This document shows positions 16,830 to 25,600 of a stretch of 64,000 nucleotides of DNA, in pieces (positions within the stretch are counted from its first letter, which is position 1; every line of letters begins with the position of its first letter). The notes under the pieces were generated by a model, which was given only the letters and a program-made list of their open reading frames with translations, was not told where the DNA came from and did not search any database. The position numbers were made by a program, and so were the translations under genes. This stretch comes from an uncultured Clostridia bacterium (GTDB lineage Bacteria > Bacillota > Clostridia > Lachnospirales > CAG-274), in contig CANRIS010000001.1 of assembly GCA_947630725.1 (NCBI GenBank), positions 242,988-306,987 on the forward strand. Reading direction: 5' to 3'.

Positions 16830-16834
16830 TATCG

Positions 16835-16880
16835 GCACCTCCTATTAATGTGGTGATTGCGGGATTTTCCCTCCCACTGA
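16835..16880 (-). promoter_or_regulatory. Structured leader before rplK, shared with rplA
   Basis: On the minus strand AGTGGGAGGG, then AAAAT, CCCG and CAATCACCAC precede AGGAGGTG. GTGG pairs with CCAC and GGGA with TCCC, giving the same two-helix shape with an asymmetric loop as at 16278-16318. Only bases outside the paired and GA positions differ much between the two copies. Confidence 0.55.
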
Positions 16881-17017
16881 AGAAGCCGTGAAAGACTTCT
16901 CTTACGTTATAGCTTACTAAAAAAATATCATTTTCAAAGTGAGTACGGCGTCACCCTTTGCGTACGAAAGCCGTCTGTCTCACATACGAAGCCTTCCCAG
17001 ATCCGTCACAAGCCGCA

Positions 17018-17554
17018 TCATTCAATGCTGCTTATCTGGCTGAAGTCAAGCTCAACCGGGGTTTCTCTGCCAAAGATAGAAATATTGACAACGACCGTTT
17101 TTTTGTTAAGGTTTATTTCTTTAACGATACCCGTTGAATCCATAAAAGGCCCATCGTTTATGAAAACGGAGTCTCCCACCTTGTGGCTGAATGAAACAAC
17201 GGCTCTCTTTTCAAGTCCGTTAAAGCGAACCTCCGCATCTGTCAGAGGCTGGGGCTTTGAATAATCTGTACCCACAAAGCTTGTTACGCCTCTTGTGTTT
17301 CTTACGAGATACCATGTTTCGTCTGTAAGAATCATTTTGACAAATACATAGCAGGGATATTTTTTTCTGAGTCCCGTCTTTTTTGTGCCGTCGCTTTTTA
17401 TCTCGGTATATTCTTCCTCGGGTATGTGAAGCTCACAGATAAGATCCTGAATGTTGCGGTTCTTCACTGTTTTTTCAATATCGCCCATTACCTTGTTTTC
17501 ATATCCCGAATAGGTATGGATGACGTACCATTTCGGTTCTTTAAGTTCGGCCAT
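17018..17554 (-). CDS. nusG: Transcription termination/antitermination factor NusG
   Basis: NusG binds the RNA polymerase clamp and affects pausing, termination and coupling to the ribosome. The 178 residues begin MAELKEPKWYVIHTYSGYEN (NGN domain) and end with a KOW domain (KVGDSVFINDGPFMDSTGIV, then LDFSQISSIE). The spacing between the domains and the motif VRNTRGVTSFVG are typical. The gene lies 18 bp after secE in the standard order secE-nusG-rplK-rplA. A GGGGTGAG stretch before the ATG is the likely ribosome site. Confidence 0.98.
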   Translation of the reverse strand: MAELKEPKWYVIHTYSGYENKVMGDIEKTVKNRNIQDLICELHIPEEEYTEIKSDGTKKTGLRKKYPCYVFVKMILTDETWYLVRNTRGVTSFVGTDYSKPQPLTDAEVRFNGLEKRAVVSFSHKVGDSVFINDGPFMDSTGIVKEINLNKKTVVVNISIFGRETPVELDFSQISSIE

Positions 17555-17572
17555 TTTCTCACCCCGTCAAAA

Positions 17573-17803
17573 TTATTTCACCAATGTAATAAGTGCATTG
17601 TAGAGATGTTCAAAAATTTCGTCATATCCCCATATAATGGCACCTACGATAAGTGAAAGTCCGATCACGGTAACTGTCTGCTTCATAAGCTCCTCTCTCG
17701 AGGGCCATATGATTTTTCTGAATTCGCCCATATGCCTGTTATAAAGCTGCGCAGCCTTACCGTTCTTATTAGCGCTTTTGTTTTTGGCGTCTTTTTCTTC
17801 CAT
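17573..17803 (-). CDS. secE: Preprotein translocase subunit SecE
   Basis: SecE is the essential small subunit that clamps SecY in the membrane translocon. The 76 residues have a charged N-terminus (MEEKDAKNKSANKNGKA) and the conserved amphipathic segment GEFRKIIWPSREELMKQT. One membrane helix follows (about residues 44-66, VTVIGLSLIVGAIIWGYDEI). Single-helix SecE is normal for Firmicutes. AAAGGGGT precedes the ATG. It sits between rpmG and nusG as usual. Confidence 0.95.
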   Translation of the reverse strand: MEEKDAKNKSANKNGKAAQLYNRHMGEFRKIIWPSREELMKQTVTVIGLSLIVGAIIWGYDEIFEHLYNALITLVK

Positions 17804-17848
17804 CGTGATACCCCTTTCTTAAAAAAGGATTTTCCCTTCATAGAGAGA

Positions 17849-17998
17849 TTATTTTGTTTCTCTGTGAGTTGTGTGCTTATTGCAGAACTTGCAATATTTC
17901 TTGGTCTCCATTCTTTCGGGATGTACCCTCTTGTCCTTCATCGTATTATAATTACGCTGCTTACATTCGGTACACGCTAAAGTGATCCTTGTTCTCAA
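17849..17998 (-). CDS. rpmG: 50S ribosomal protein L33, zinc-binding form, TTG start
   Basis: A 49-residue ribosomal protein. The true start is the TTG at 17998, giving (M)[21 protein letters not shown] and AGGTGAAGG lie just before it, and the longer open frame upstream encodes a non-conserved lysine-rich stretch. Two CxxC pairs (CTEC and CKFC) make it the zinc-containing C+ type, which is normally repressed or replaced under zinc starvation by a C- paralogue; no paralogue is in this window. It is the first gene of the operon behind the promoter at 18087-18116. Confidence 0.92.
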   Translation of the reverse strand: MRTRITLACTECKQRNYNTMKDKRVHPERMETKKYCKFCNKHTTHRETK

Positions 17999-18057
17999 AA
18001 CCTTCACCTGCCTCCATATTTTTATTTTATTTTTTATGTTTTTAAAAAATCCCAACA

Positions 18058-18079
18058 CAAAAAAAGACGGGTTACGTCT
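18058..18079 (-). terminator. Terminator-like hairpin at the 5' end of the rpmG transcript
   Basis: On the minus strand AGACG, a 5-nt loop, CGTCT and then seven T residues form a small terminator-like hairpin. It begins about 8 bp after the -10 box of the rpmG promoter, so it lies at the very start of that transcript. It may instead end read-through from proC. Confidence 0.5.
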
Positions 18080-18086
18080 GCATTTA

Positions 18087-18116
18087 ATAATATCACACCC
18101 ACCCCTTGCCTGTCAA
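18087..18116 (-). promoter_or_regulatory. Sigma-A-type promoter for rpmG-secE-nusG-rplKA
   Basis: On the minus strand TTGACA (18111-18116) and TATTAT (18087-18092) are separated by 18 bp. It is a near-consensus promoter 90 bp upstream of the rpmG TTG. Confidence 0.75.
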
Positions 18117-18315
18117 GGATTTTCTTCACATTCTTTCATTTTTTTGCAGAAGGTCAAATGATTCAAATGATCGGTTATACTTCCTCGCCTTATCGGTTGT
18201 CAGGGGTGGGCGGTTCTTATTCTTTTATATTCAATATCGGGCTTTTCCGATGCATTCATCAATGGAAACGAATATAAAATTTCAAATAAATATTTATATG
18301 CAGACACAAGCCGTA

Positions 18316-19107
18316 TCAGAAGCCCTTGCAGGCGTCCATACATTTTTCCATGGCTGACATAACGGCGGCTCTGAGCCCCTTTTCTTCCAAAACTTTGACT
18401 GCTGCGATGGTGGTGCCGCCGGGGGAGCATACCATATCCTTAAGCTCTCCGGGGTGGAGACCCGTTTCCAGCACCATTTTTGCGCTGCCGAGAACAGCCT
18501 GAGCCGCAAAGCGATAGGCAGTGCTTCTTGCCATTCCTCCTGCCACGGCCGCATCTGCCATAGCCTCTATAAACATAAAAACATATGCAGGCGAGCTGCC
18601 GCTCACGGCGACAACGCAGTCCATAAGCCCCTCATCAACTACCTCGGCGGCTCCCACGCAGGAAAGCAGCCCGAGTATATAGGAAAGCTCCTCATCGCTT
18701 ACGTTTTTGTTGCGGCAGACTCCCGTCATTCCCTCTCCTGCAAGAGCAGGGGTGTTGGGCATAGTCCTTATTATTTTTGTGTCCTCTCCCAAGCCCTCCG
18801 AAAGCCTTCTGAGGGTTATGCCCGGCGCAAAGGTTATTATGAGCTTGTCCTTTGTCTTATCCCTTATTTCCTTCATAACCGTATCATAAAATTGGGGCTT
18901 TACCGAAAGTACCACTATATCGCACTTTTCCGTCAGCTCAGGGTTGCTTTGTGTTGTGGATATACCGAATTTTTCCCTTGCCCTTTCAAGGCTTTTTTCC
19001 GACTTGTCGGAGGCGCATATTTCGTCTGCGCCAAAAAAGCCCTTGTCAAGCAGTCCTCCGATAAAAGCTGACGCCATATTTCCACAGCCTATAAAACCTA
19101 TTTTCAT
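18316..19107 (-). CDS. proC: Pyrroline-5-carboxylate reductase
   Basis: Catalyses the last step of proline synthesis, reducing pyrroline-5-carboxylate with NAD(P)H. The 263 residues begin MKIGFIGCGNMASAFIGGLL with the Rossmann loop GxGxM. Other signatures are VVLSVKPQFYDTVMKEI, RTMPNTPALAGEGMTGVC and the C-terminal dimer and active-site signature LHPGELKDMVCSPGGTTIAAVKVLEE (around residues 213-238; read in parts). Length and start are standard. The gene is not joined to proA or proB and probably forms its own transcript; the only terminator-like hairpin after it lies past the rpmG promoter. Confidence 0.97.
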   Translation of the reverse strand: MKIGFIGCGNMASAFIGGLLDKGFFGADEICASDKSEKSLERAREKFGISTTQSNPELTEKCDIVVLSVKPQFYDTVMKEIRDKTKDKLIITFAPGITLRRLSEGLGEDTKIIRTMPNTPALAGEGMTGVCRNKNVSDEELSYILGLLSCVGAAEVVDEGLMDCVVAVSGSSPAYVFMFIEAMADAAVAGGMARSTAYRFAAQAVLGSAKMVLETGLHPGELKDMVCSPGGTTIAAVKVLEEKGLRAAVMSAMEKCMDACKGF

Positions 19108-19151
19108 ATCTTATGTACTCCTTTTATTGTGTTTATTGTTTATTATTTATT

Positions 19152-19189
19152 ATTATAATATTTCTCTTATATTATAATATTTCTCTTAT
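19152..19189. repeat. Perfect 19-bp tandem duplication across a gene end
   Basis: attataatatttctcttat occurs twice in direct tandem (19152-19170 and 19171-19189). The second copy covers the last codons and stop of the glycosyltransferase gene that ends at 19172; the first lies just outside it. Confidence 0.8.
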
Positions 19190-20833
19190 ATAGGGGTCGC
19201 CCTGTTCGGTCAGATCCTCATATTTTTCGGCAAATACAGAAAAATCCTCGTATCTGCGGTTTAATACGACCGCTCTTGCGTAGGGATTTATTACGTTGCC
19301 GCCTCTGTTTATAAGTCTGAGGCACAAATCGGCTCCCCCGCTGACAGTGCCGAGCCTTTCGTCAAAGCCGCCGACCGTTATAAAGTCCCTTCTTCTCACC
19401 ATAAGAAAGCCTCCCGACATACAGCTTACATTGTGAGCTGTTTTCAGCCCTCTCATATAGCCTGATGCGCCTGCGCCGATACCCTTAAGGTATGGCTTTA
19501 ATATTTCATAGCTGTCAAGGGCATATCCGCAGGCCGCTGTTTTTCCGTATTTTGAAAGCAGAACTCCCCCTGCGCAACCCACATCGTCAAACAGGCAGTA
19601 GGGCAAAAGCTCTCCCAAAAAATCCCCCCGGGGCATAACGCAGGAATCCAGAAACATAAGACAGTCTGCATCGGTGTTTCTTGCGCCTATGTTAGCCATG
19701 GCGGTAAAGCTATACTCCCCCGTATATTCTATATTTTTGACCTCATCGGTAACATCATAGCCGCCAACGCTGATTATTTCTACATTTCTTCTCTCGCATA
19801 CAAGATCGAGTATATCGTTTATGTATTTGTCGTATCTTCTTTCGCTGCCCTCAAAGCACACGACAATACATACGCTTACATCCTCGGGAAGCTCATATAC
19901 GAGCCTGTATGCCGACTCCGCTCCGGGGACGTCCCATATCTCGGCTTTTATACCTCTTTTTTCAATATGCTCGGATATGGCTTTTTTTGCGCTTTCAAGG
20001 CAATAGCTTTTCGCCTCTATGCCCATTGAGACGGAACCCCTGTGGATCCTCCAGCCATACAGAACATAGGGCAGATGAACCGTTTTTTCTGCCTTTTCCG
20101 AAAGCCTCAGCGCAAGGTCATAGTCCTGACTGCCCTCAAAGCCCTTTCTTAAGCCCCCTACTGCGTCATAGAGCTGCCTTTTCACAATACAGAGATGGCC
20201 TATATAGTTTATGCCTCTGAGGGTATATTCGCCGAAATCGGGCTTAAGGGTCACTGAGCTTATATCGGAGGGATCCCCCGAAAAGCTCATTTCATCGGAA
20301 TAAAGAAAATCTGCTCCCGTTCTTTCGATCTCTATGGCTGCCCTGAAAAGCGCATCGGGCATAAGAATGTCGTCGTGATCCAAAAACGCCACATATTCTC
20401 CCGAGCTGACCGATACGCCGTAGTCTGTGTTTCCGCTTATGCCAAGATTGCTGCCCAGACGGCGATACCTTATCCTTGAATCCGAGTCCGTATATTTTTC
20501 GGCTGTCTCCTCTGCGCTTTTTTCTGACAGGCTGCTGCCGTCTATCAGTATAAGCTCCCATTTTTCATAGCTCTGGGCTATCACAGATTGTATAGCGGAG
20601 CTTAAAAAATCGGGGTCGGAGTTATACAGAGGAACCACCACGCTGAAACGGGGGCTTTTAACAAACCGCCTTTTTCTCTGAGCCGAAAGCTCGGCAGGAT
20701 CGGCTGAATTTTCTGCCATATAGATTTTTCCCGCTTTTCTGTAAAGCATAGTTTCTCTTATTTTGGAGATCGTATCTCTTATGCCGTTTTTTTTGAAATA
20801 TCCATAAGCCCTCAGAATATCTCTCAATTTCAT
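19172..20833 (-). CDS. Tandem-domain family 2 glycosyltransferase
   Basis: A 553-residue protein with two GT-A folds. The first (about residues 62-300) is a standard GT2 domain: FSVVVPLYNSDPDFLSSAIQ, ELILIDGSS and the metal-binding stretch YVAFLDHDDILMP. The second (about 315-553) starts CIVVCFEGSERRYDKYINDI and keeps the late GT2 motifs SGGFLMVRRRDFITVGGFDE and GADLCLRLINRGG. Its DxD position reads LDSCVMP, so this half may be altered or inactive. No membrane helix is visible, so it likely works at the cytoplasmic face on a lipid-linked or cell-wall glycan. Its ATG overlaps the stop of the next glycosyltransferase by 4 bp. The sugar is unknown. Confidence 0.85.
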   Translation of the reverse strand: MKLRDILRAYGYFKKNGIRDTISKIRETMLYRKAGKIYMAENSADPAELSAQRKRRFVKSPRFSVVVPLYNSDPDFLSSAIQSVIAQSYEKWELILIDGSSLSEKSAEETAEKYTDSDSRIRYRRLGSNLGISGNTDYGVSVSSGEYVAFLDHDDILMPDALFRAAIEIERTGADFLYSDEMSFSGDPSDISSVTLKPDFGEYTLRGINYIGHLCIVKRQLYDAVGGLRKGFEGSQDYDLALRLSEKAEKTVHLPYVLYGWRIHRGSVSMGIEAKSYCLESAKKAISEHIEKRGIKAEIWDVPGAESAYRLVYELPEDVSVCIVVCFEGSERRYDKYINDILDLVCERRNVEIISVGGYDVTDEVKNIEYTGEYSFTAMANIGARNTDADCLMFLDSCVMPRGDFLGELLPYCLFDDVGCAGGVLLSKYGKTAACGYALDSYEILKPYLKGIGAGASGYMRGLKTAHNVSCMSGGFLMVRRRDFITVGGFDERLGTVSGGADLCLRLINRGGNVINPYARAVVLNRRYEDFSVFAEKYEDLTEQGDPYIREIL

Positions 20834-21714
20834 CTACCGCCCTTTTGCGCTTTTTGTCTTTTCTTAAGCTTTTGCTTTATATGCCCGGCGCTGCGCATTG
20901 TCCTGAGTCCTCCGTGGAAAATAACGGAGGCTGCCTTTCCGAGACCTTTTCCGTAATATTTGTCATACACATACAAAATACCCTCATAAAACCCGAAAAG
21001 GCTCTCCTTGTTTTCGGAGCGCAGACCGCTGCCGCCTTTAAGATGTACTATATATGCGTCGGCAAAATATACCACCCTTTTATTCAGAAGGCTTATTCTG
21101 TGGCACAGATCTATATCCTCTCCGTGCATAAATATATTTTCGTCAAAGCCCCCCGTCCGATAAAAAACCTCTCTCGGCATAAGCATAAACGCTCCCGAAA
21201 CACAGTCCACGAAAGCCGTCTCGTCCTTGTTTATGTATGTAAGTCTGTAGCCGCCCACAGCCTTGTTTTTGGGAAAAAGCCTGTCCAATCCCACAAAATA
21301 ACAAAAGGCATTGAACGGCGTGGGAAATCCCCTCTTGCAGCCGTGGTCAAACTCGCCGTCCTTAAGCAGTGTTTTTATGCCGAGGCAACCTGTTTCGGGG
21401 TGTTCCCTCATATAACAGAGGGCTTTTCTGAGAGTGTCCCTTTGCATTATAGTGTCGGAGTTTAAAAAAAGTATATATTTCCCCACGGCTTTTTTTGCGC
21501 CGTAGTTTGATGCCGTGCCAAACCCCCTGTTGGGCAGCCCCGAAAAAACCCTTACTCTTTCGTCACTGCATACGAAAACCTCATTTTTATCGGTGGAATT
21601 GTCGGCGATTATAATTTCGTATTCCACGCCGCAGGTCGTGTCGAAAATGCTTTTCACGGTCTGACTACACAGTTTTTTTGTATTGAAATTGACGATAACT
21701 ATTGATAGATCCAT
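20830..21714 (-). CDS. Family 2 glycosyltransferase, rhamnosyltransferase-like
   Basis: A 294-residue GT2 enzyme. It starts MDLSIVIVNFNTKKLCSQTV, followed by EIIIADNSTD, the nucleotide-sugar motif GKYILFLNSDTIM (an NSD variant of DxD) and the acceptor-side motif FMHGEDIDLCHRISLLNKRV. This pattern resembles WbbL-type rhamnosyl transferases of O-antigen and wall polysaccharide synthesis. The ATG at 21714 has GGAG 6 bp upstream; a TTG 18 bp further up would put that site inside the gene. It is the first gene of the pair, and the 4-bp overlap suggests coupled expression with the tandem-domain transferase. Confidence 0.85.
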   Translation of the reverse strand: MDLSIVIVNFNTKKLCSQTVKSIFDTTCGVEYEIIIADNSTDKNEVFVCSDERVRVFSGLPNRGFGTASNYGAKKAVGKYILFLNSDTIMQRDTLRKALCYMREHPETGCLGIKTLLKDGEFDHGCKRGFPTPFNAFCYFVGLDRLFPKNKAVGGYRLTYINKDETAFVDCVSGAFMLMPREVFYRTGGFDENIFMHGEDIDLCHRISLLNKRVVYFADAYIVHLKGGSGLRSENKESLFGFYEGILYVYDKYYGKGLGKAASVIFHGGLRTMRSAGHIKQKLKKRQKAQKGGR

Positions 21715-21903
21715 ATCATTCTCCGAAAACAAAACCTCTGTCAGGATCGTTTATTCTTTGGTTTTTTTGCAATACCGCTCTTTTTATATGTTTACGCCTG
21801 AATATCATGGCAATAATCCTTCTCCTACATTACATAATATAATTATATCCTTATTTTGTCAATGATGCCATTGCCGCAAATTTCCACAATATTCTCGTAC
21901 TTC

Positions 21904-21946
21904 GCAAAAAAATGCCCTTTCCTCGGCAATTCGGAGAAAAGGGCAT
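21904..21946 (-). terminator. Terminator after the GH3-dockerin operon
   Basis: atgcccttt (21912-21920) pairs with aaagggcat (21938-21946). On the minus strand the stem is followed by a run of seven T residues (plus-strand A-run 21905-21911). It separates the dockerin gene from the glycosyltransferase pair. The remainder of the gap 21715-22034 is AT-rich, and I see no gene in it. Confidence 0.75.
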
Positions 21947-22034
21947 ATTTTTTTATTTTAAGTATTTTTTATGCAAGCCTATGGGCTTTTTATTATACGC
22001 CTCAGTTATATCGGCTATGCCTTAAGACCGTAAA

Positions 22035-22667
22035 TCACGAATTTTCAACGGGGAGGGTCTTGCTTGAATCAAGAACCTTTCCTATTATGAGAGCGGCGTC
22101 ATTGGCGTCTACGGTTTTGTCGCCGTTTACATCGGCAAGCTCAAACTCTATTTTTATGGCGTTGTCGCTGCCATAGGCAAGAGCCGTTGCCGCGTCATTT
22201 GCGGTAAGCTTGCTGTTTCCGTCAGCGTCTCCCCACATACCTTCGGGCGAAGGAGTAGGGGTATCCGTGGGAGGAGTTATGTCGTCCTCGCCTATTATCT
22301 GATAGTCAACGTCCGCTGCTGTTTCGGCATTGGTGGCTCCCATATTGAGCTGATATTTGACAGACGGATCCAAGGCTGCCACTTTGATATCGAATGTAAC
22401 AACTCCGCCCAACTCCTTATAGTCGCCTGCTTTGAGCTGATCAATATATACGGCATTTTCCAGCTTGACCGCACCCTGTGAATCGCCCTTTGAAACAAGA
22501 ACCGAATATTGTGTATTTTCGGCAGGGTCGGTGATCTTAAGCGTGACCGAAACGGTCTGGGCGTCCTTGACCTTTGCTTCTGTGATATTTATTGCCGCCG
22601 CCTGAACGGAAACACTTGCCGCCAGAACAGTCATAATTGAAACTGCGGCTCCGATAATTTTTTTCAT
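22035..22667 (-). CDS. Secreted protein with type I dockerin domain
   Basis: A 210-residue exported protein. The signal peptide is about residues 1-24 (MKKIIGAAVSIMTVLAASVS, cut after VQAAA). A beta-rich module follows (25-128) that I cannot assign; its start, INITEAKVKDAQTVSVTLKI, is reminiscent of cohesin-like or Ig-like strands. Then come a TPPTDTPTPSP linker (about 131-141) and a dockerin with two calcium-binding repeats: GDADGNSKLTANDAATAL (146-163) and DVNGDKTVDANDAALIIGKV (179-198). Each has the D-x-D/N-x-D/N calcium ligands. Dockerins bind cohesins in scaffold proteins, but no cohesin protein is in the window. It lies 32 bp after the GH3 gene and is very likely in its operon. Confidence 0.88.
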   Translation of the reverse strand: MKKIIGAAVSIMTVLAASVSVQAAAINITEAKVKDAQTVSVTLKITDPAENTQYSVLVSKGDSQGAVKLENAVYIDQLKAGDYKELGGVVTFDIKVAALDPSVKYQLNMGATNAETAADVDYQIIGEDDITPPTDTPTPSPEGMWGDADGNSKLTANDAATALAYGSDNAIKIEFELADVNGDKTVDANDAALIIGKVLDSSKTLPVENS

Positions 22668-22699
22668 ACGGATTTCACTCTCCTTTCAGTCGTATGTCA

Positions 22700-25600
22700 T
22701 CACTCATAGGCGACGATTGCGCCCAGAAGATTCTTGTTGCTGCTGCCGCCATAGATGTATACGGGCTGCGTAAAATCTGTTATTTCGGCGGTAATACTCA
22801 GTGCCTTTGGTTTGTCGTTATTGGGGCCTGCTCCCTCGGCAAGGGTCTTTCCGCCCTGTTTGATATACATAGGTCTGTCAGCAGCGCCGCTGTCAAATAT
22901 TACCGTAAGGGTACATTTTGCAAATCCCGGTGCAGGGGTAAAATAGATACATCTCCTTGTCTCGTTTCCGGCTCCTGCCTGAAGAGCCTTGGTAAAGGTA
23001 TATGTTGTGCCGCCGTATGTGTATGTCAGATTGCCTGCGCTCTTGTCATTAAAACTGCCGTAGCCGTCCCATATGTCGATTTTCTGTAAAGGCATATCAT
23101 TCGCAGAACCTCTCCATGGATCAAACTTAGGATCGCTGAAGTTATATACCGTTACCATTGCGTCTGCGGAAATGGTGAATACATGCTCATGCTTATCGCT
23201 TAAAGGCTCCATTGTGTCAAGGTCTTTCCATATATAAAGTTCTACCTTTTCGCCGCTTACAAAGCCGCCTTCTATTGCATAATCTCCGCTGTCGCCTATG
23301 TCGGTATTCACAACTCTGTTGAGACTGCCGTCTGCGTTATATACAGCCGCAATAAGAACAGCCGAAGGCTCCATAGAATCGCCGTTGTATGTTATCTTTG
23401 TTGCGATGCTGCCCGAAACGCTGTCCTTATACTCGTCTATAACATAGATCTGCGTACCGGGAGCAGGTTTCTTTCTTATCTTAGCCATTCCGTCAATGGC
23501 GTTCTTTGTGGTGGGTTCAAGCTTGTCAACGTCTGCCTCTTTTTCGAGGGCTTTTTTGGCCTCATTGTATATGCCTTCAAGAAGTCCCCAGTTTGTTTCC
23601 GAATAGTCGCTCTGCTTGTATGTCGCATATGCTGCGTCAAGTCTGTCGGTATATGTCTTAAGGGTTTCGGGTGTAATGGCTGCCTTTGTCTGTACGGCAA
23701 CGGGGAAAGATGTGCTCTTTGTCACTCCGTCAAGTGTAACTGTCGCCGTTATTGTGGCTGTACCCGACTTTGTTCCGCTCTTTACATGACCGAGAGCGTC
23801 TACAGCCGCTACGTTGTCATCGGAGCTTGTATATTTGACTTCTTCTGCTGTCGAAAGATCCACAGCTGTCTGGTCTGTCATAACGGCAGAGATGTTTGCG
23901 TCAACCGACATAAGCTCGTCAACATGGGTTGCATCGGCGTTTACTGCGCCTATAACTCTTACGCCCGTAGGTACGGCAACTACCTTGTCAAGCTCGCTCT
24001 TAAGGCTGCCCGTAACCGTGAGAGCCGCCGTATTTGTTTCGTCTGTGGAGTTCTTGCCCACAACTATCGTATATGCGCCCGCAGGAACATAAACCTTCTG
24101 ATCCGATTCGCTGAAGAAGTGAAGATCGGGTATGTTGAGGCTCATTGTTACAGTTTTGGTCTCTCCTGCCTTAAGGTCTACTCTCTCAAAGCCTTTAAGC
24201 TGCTTTATGGGAAGGTCTGTTCCGTTTCCGCCGGGAGCCTTTACATAGAGCTGAACGACCTCTGAGCCGTCTGCCGAGCCTGTGTTCTTTACGTCAACGC
24301 TTACGTTTATGCTGCCGTTTGCGTCTATGGTGTTCTGCGAAAGCTTAAGGTTGCTGTATTCGTAGTTTGTGTATGAAAGACCGTAGCCAAAGGGATAAAC
24401 GGGCTTTCCGTTATAATACTGATATGTTCTTCCGGGATAGTCTGCGCTCTGTCTGATCTGATAGCCTGTGTTTCTCTTCCATGTTATGCCGCCCGAGGAC
24501 TCATTTTTAGATGTAAGAGAAAGCTTTTGAAGATCCGAAGGAGCATACCATGTTGTTGTGAGCTTGCCCGAGGGATTTACATCGCCTGCGATGACCTTTG
24601 CAAAAGCAAGACCCTGTTTCTGTCCGTTGTAGCTTGTCCAGAGGATAGCCTTTGCATTGTCTGCGAAGGGTGAAATATCCATCTGACCTACGGTCTGCAT
24701 AGCAACAATGGTCTTGTTGGGATATGCGTCCGCAATAGCCTTTACATGAGCCTGATCGGCAGGAAGAGCTATGCCCTCGCGGTCGTTCGACTCGCTCGAT
24801 TCGCTTAAGTTTGTGCCTGCGTAAGCTATAATAACATCGGCTGCGTCAAGCTTATCCTTGTTGTCTTCAAGCTTAAATTCGGATACTGTTGATGCCGAAA
24901 GGAAAAGTGTAGCCTTTCCCGAATATCCGCCTGCGTTTGCCGTACATACAGCCTCTACAGTCTCGTAGGTATCCTTTGAACCTGTAAGGGGAACCTTTAT
25001 ATCCGAAACGGTCTGGCTGAGAGAGCCATAACCTATGAGAAGGGATCCGCCGGGTGAAAGAGCGTCCGCCGACATTTCAGCCTTTATGCTCTTTACATCG
25101 GTAAAATCAACATTGTTTATGGAAGCGGTACCAACAGGCGTAAAGTCAACAAGCGAAGAGCCGCTCTTCTGAACGCCCGTCTTGTTTGTCTTGCTGTCGA
25201 TAACGGATATGGATGCTGAGGAAAGATCCACATTTACCTCTGTGTTGTCGTTCTTGACAAGCTTGAGAGATTTGATATTGAAAAGCGGAGTGTCGTCTCC
25301 TACTGCTCCTATGTATTCTACGTTAGCCTTGTTTTTGAATACCTCCACAAGACCCTGATAGGGTGTTGTCGTATCCGTGGGAAGTCCCGAATAGTCTCCG
25401 AGGAATGTCTGTCCTGCGTAGTTGCCTACAATGGCGATATTCTTTACATCGTCCTTAAGAGGCAGTATATTGTCCTCATTTTTAAGAAGTACCCAGCTTT
25501 CCTCGGCTGCCTTTTCGGCAACAGCCACATGCTCGGGAGCCTCTATTTTGGCAGTTATGCTTCGATAGGGTACGTTGCTGTCAAATTCTCCCGTTTTCAT

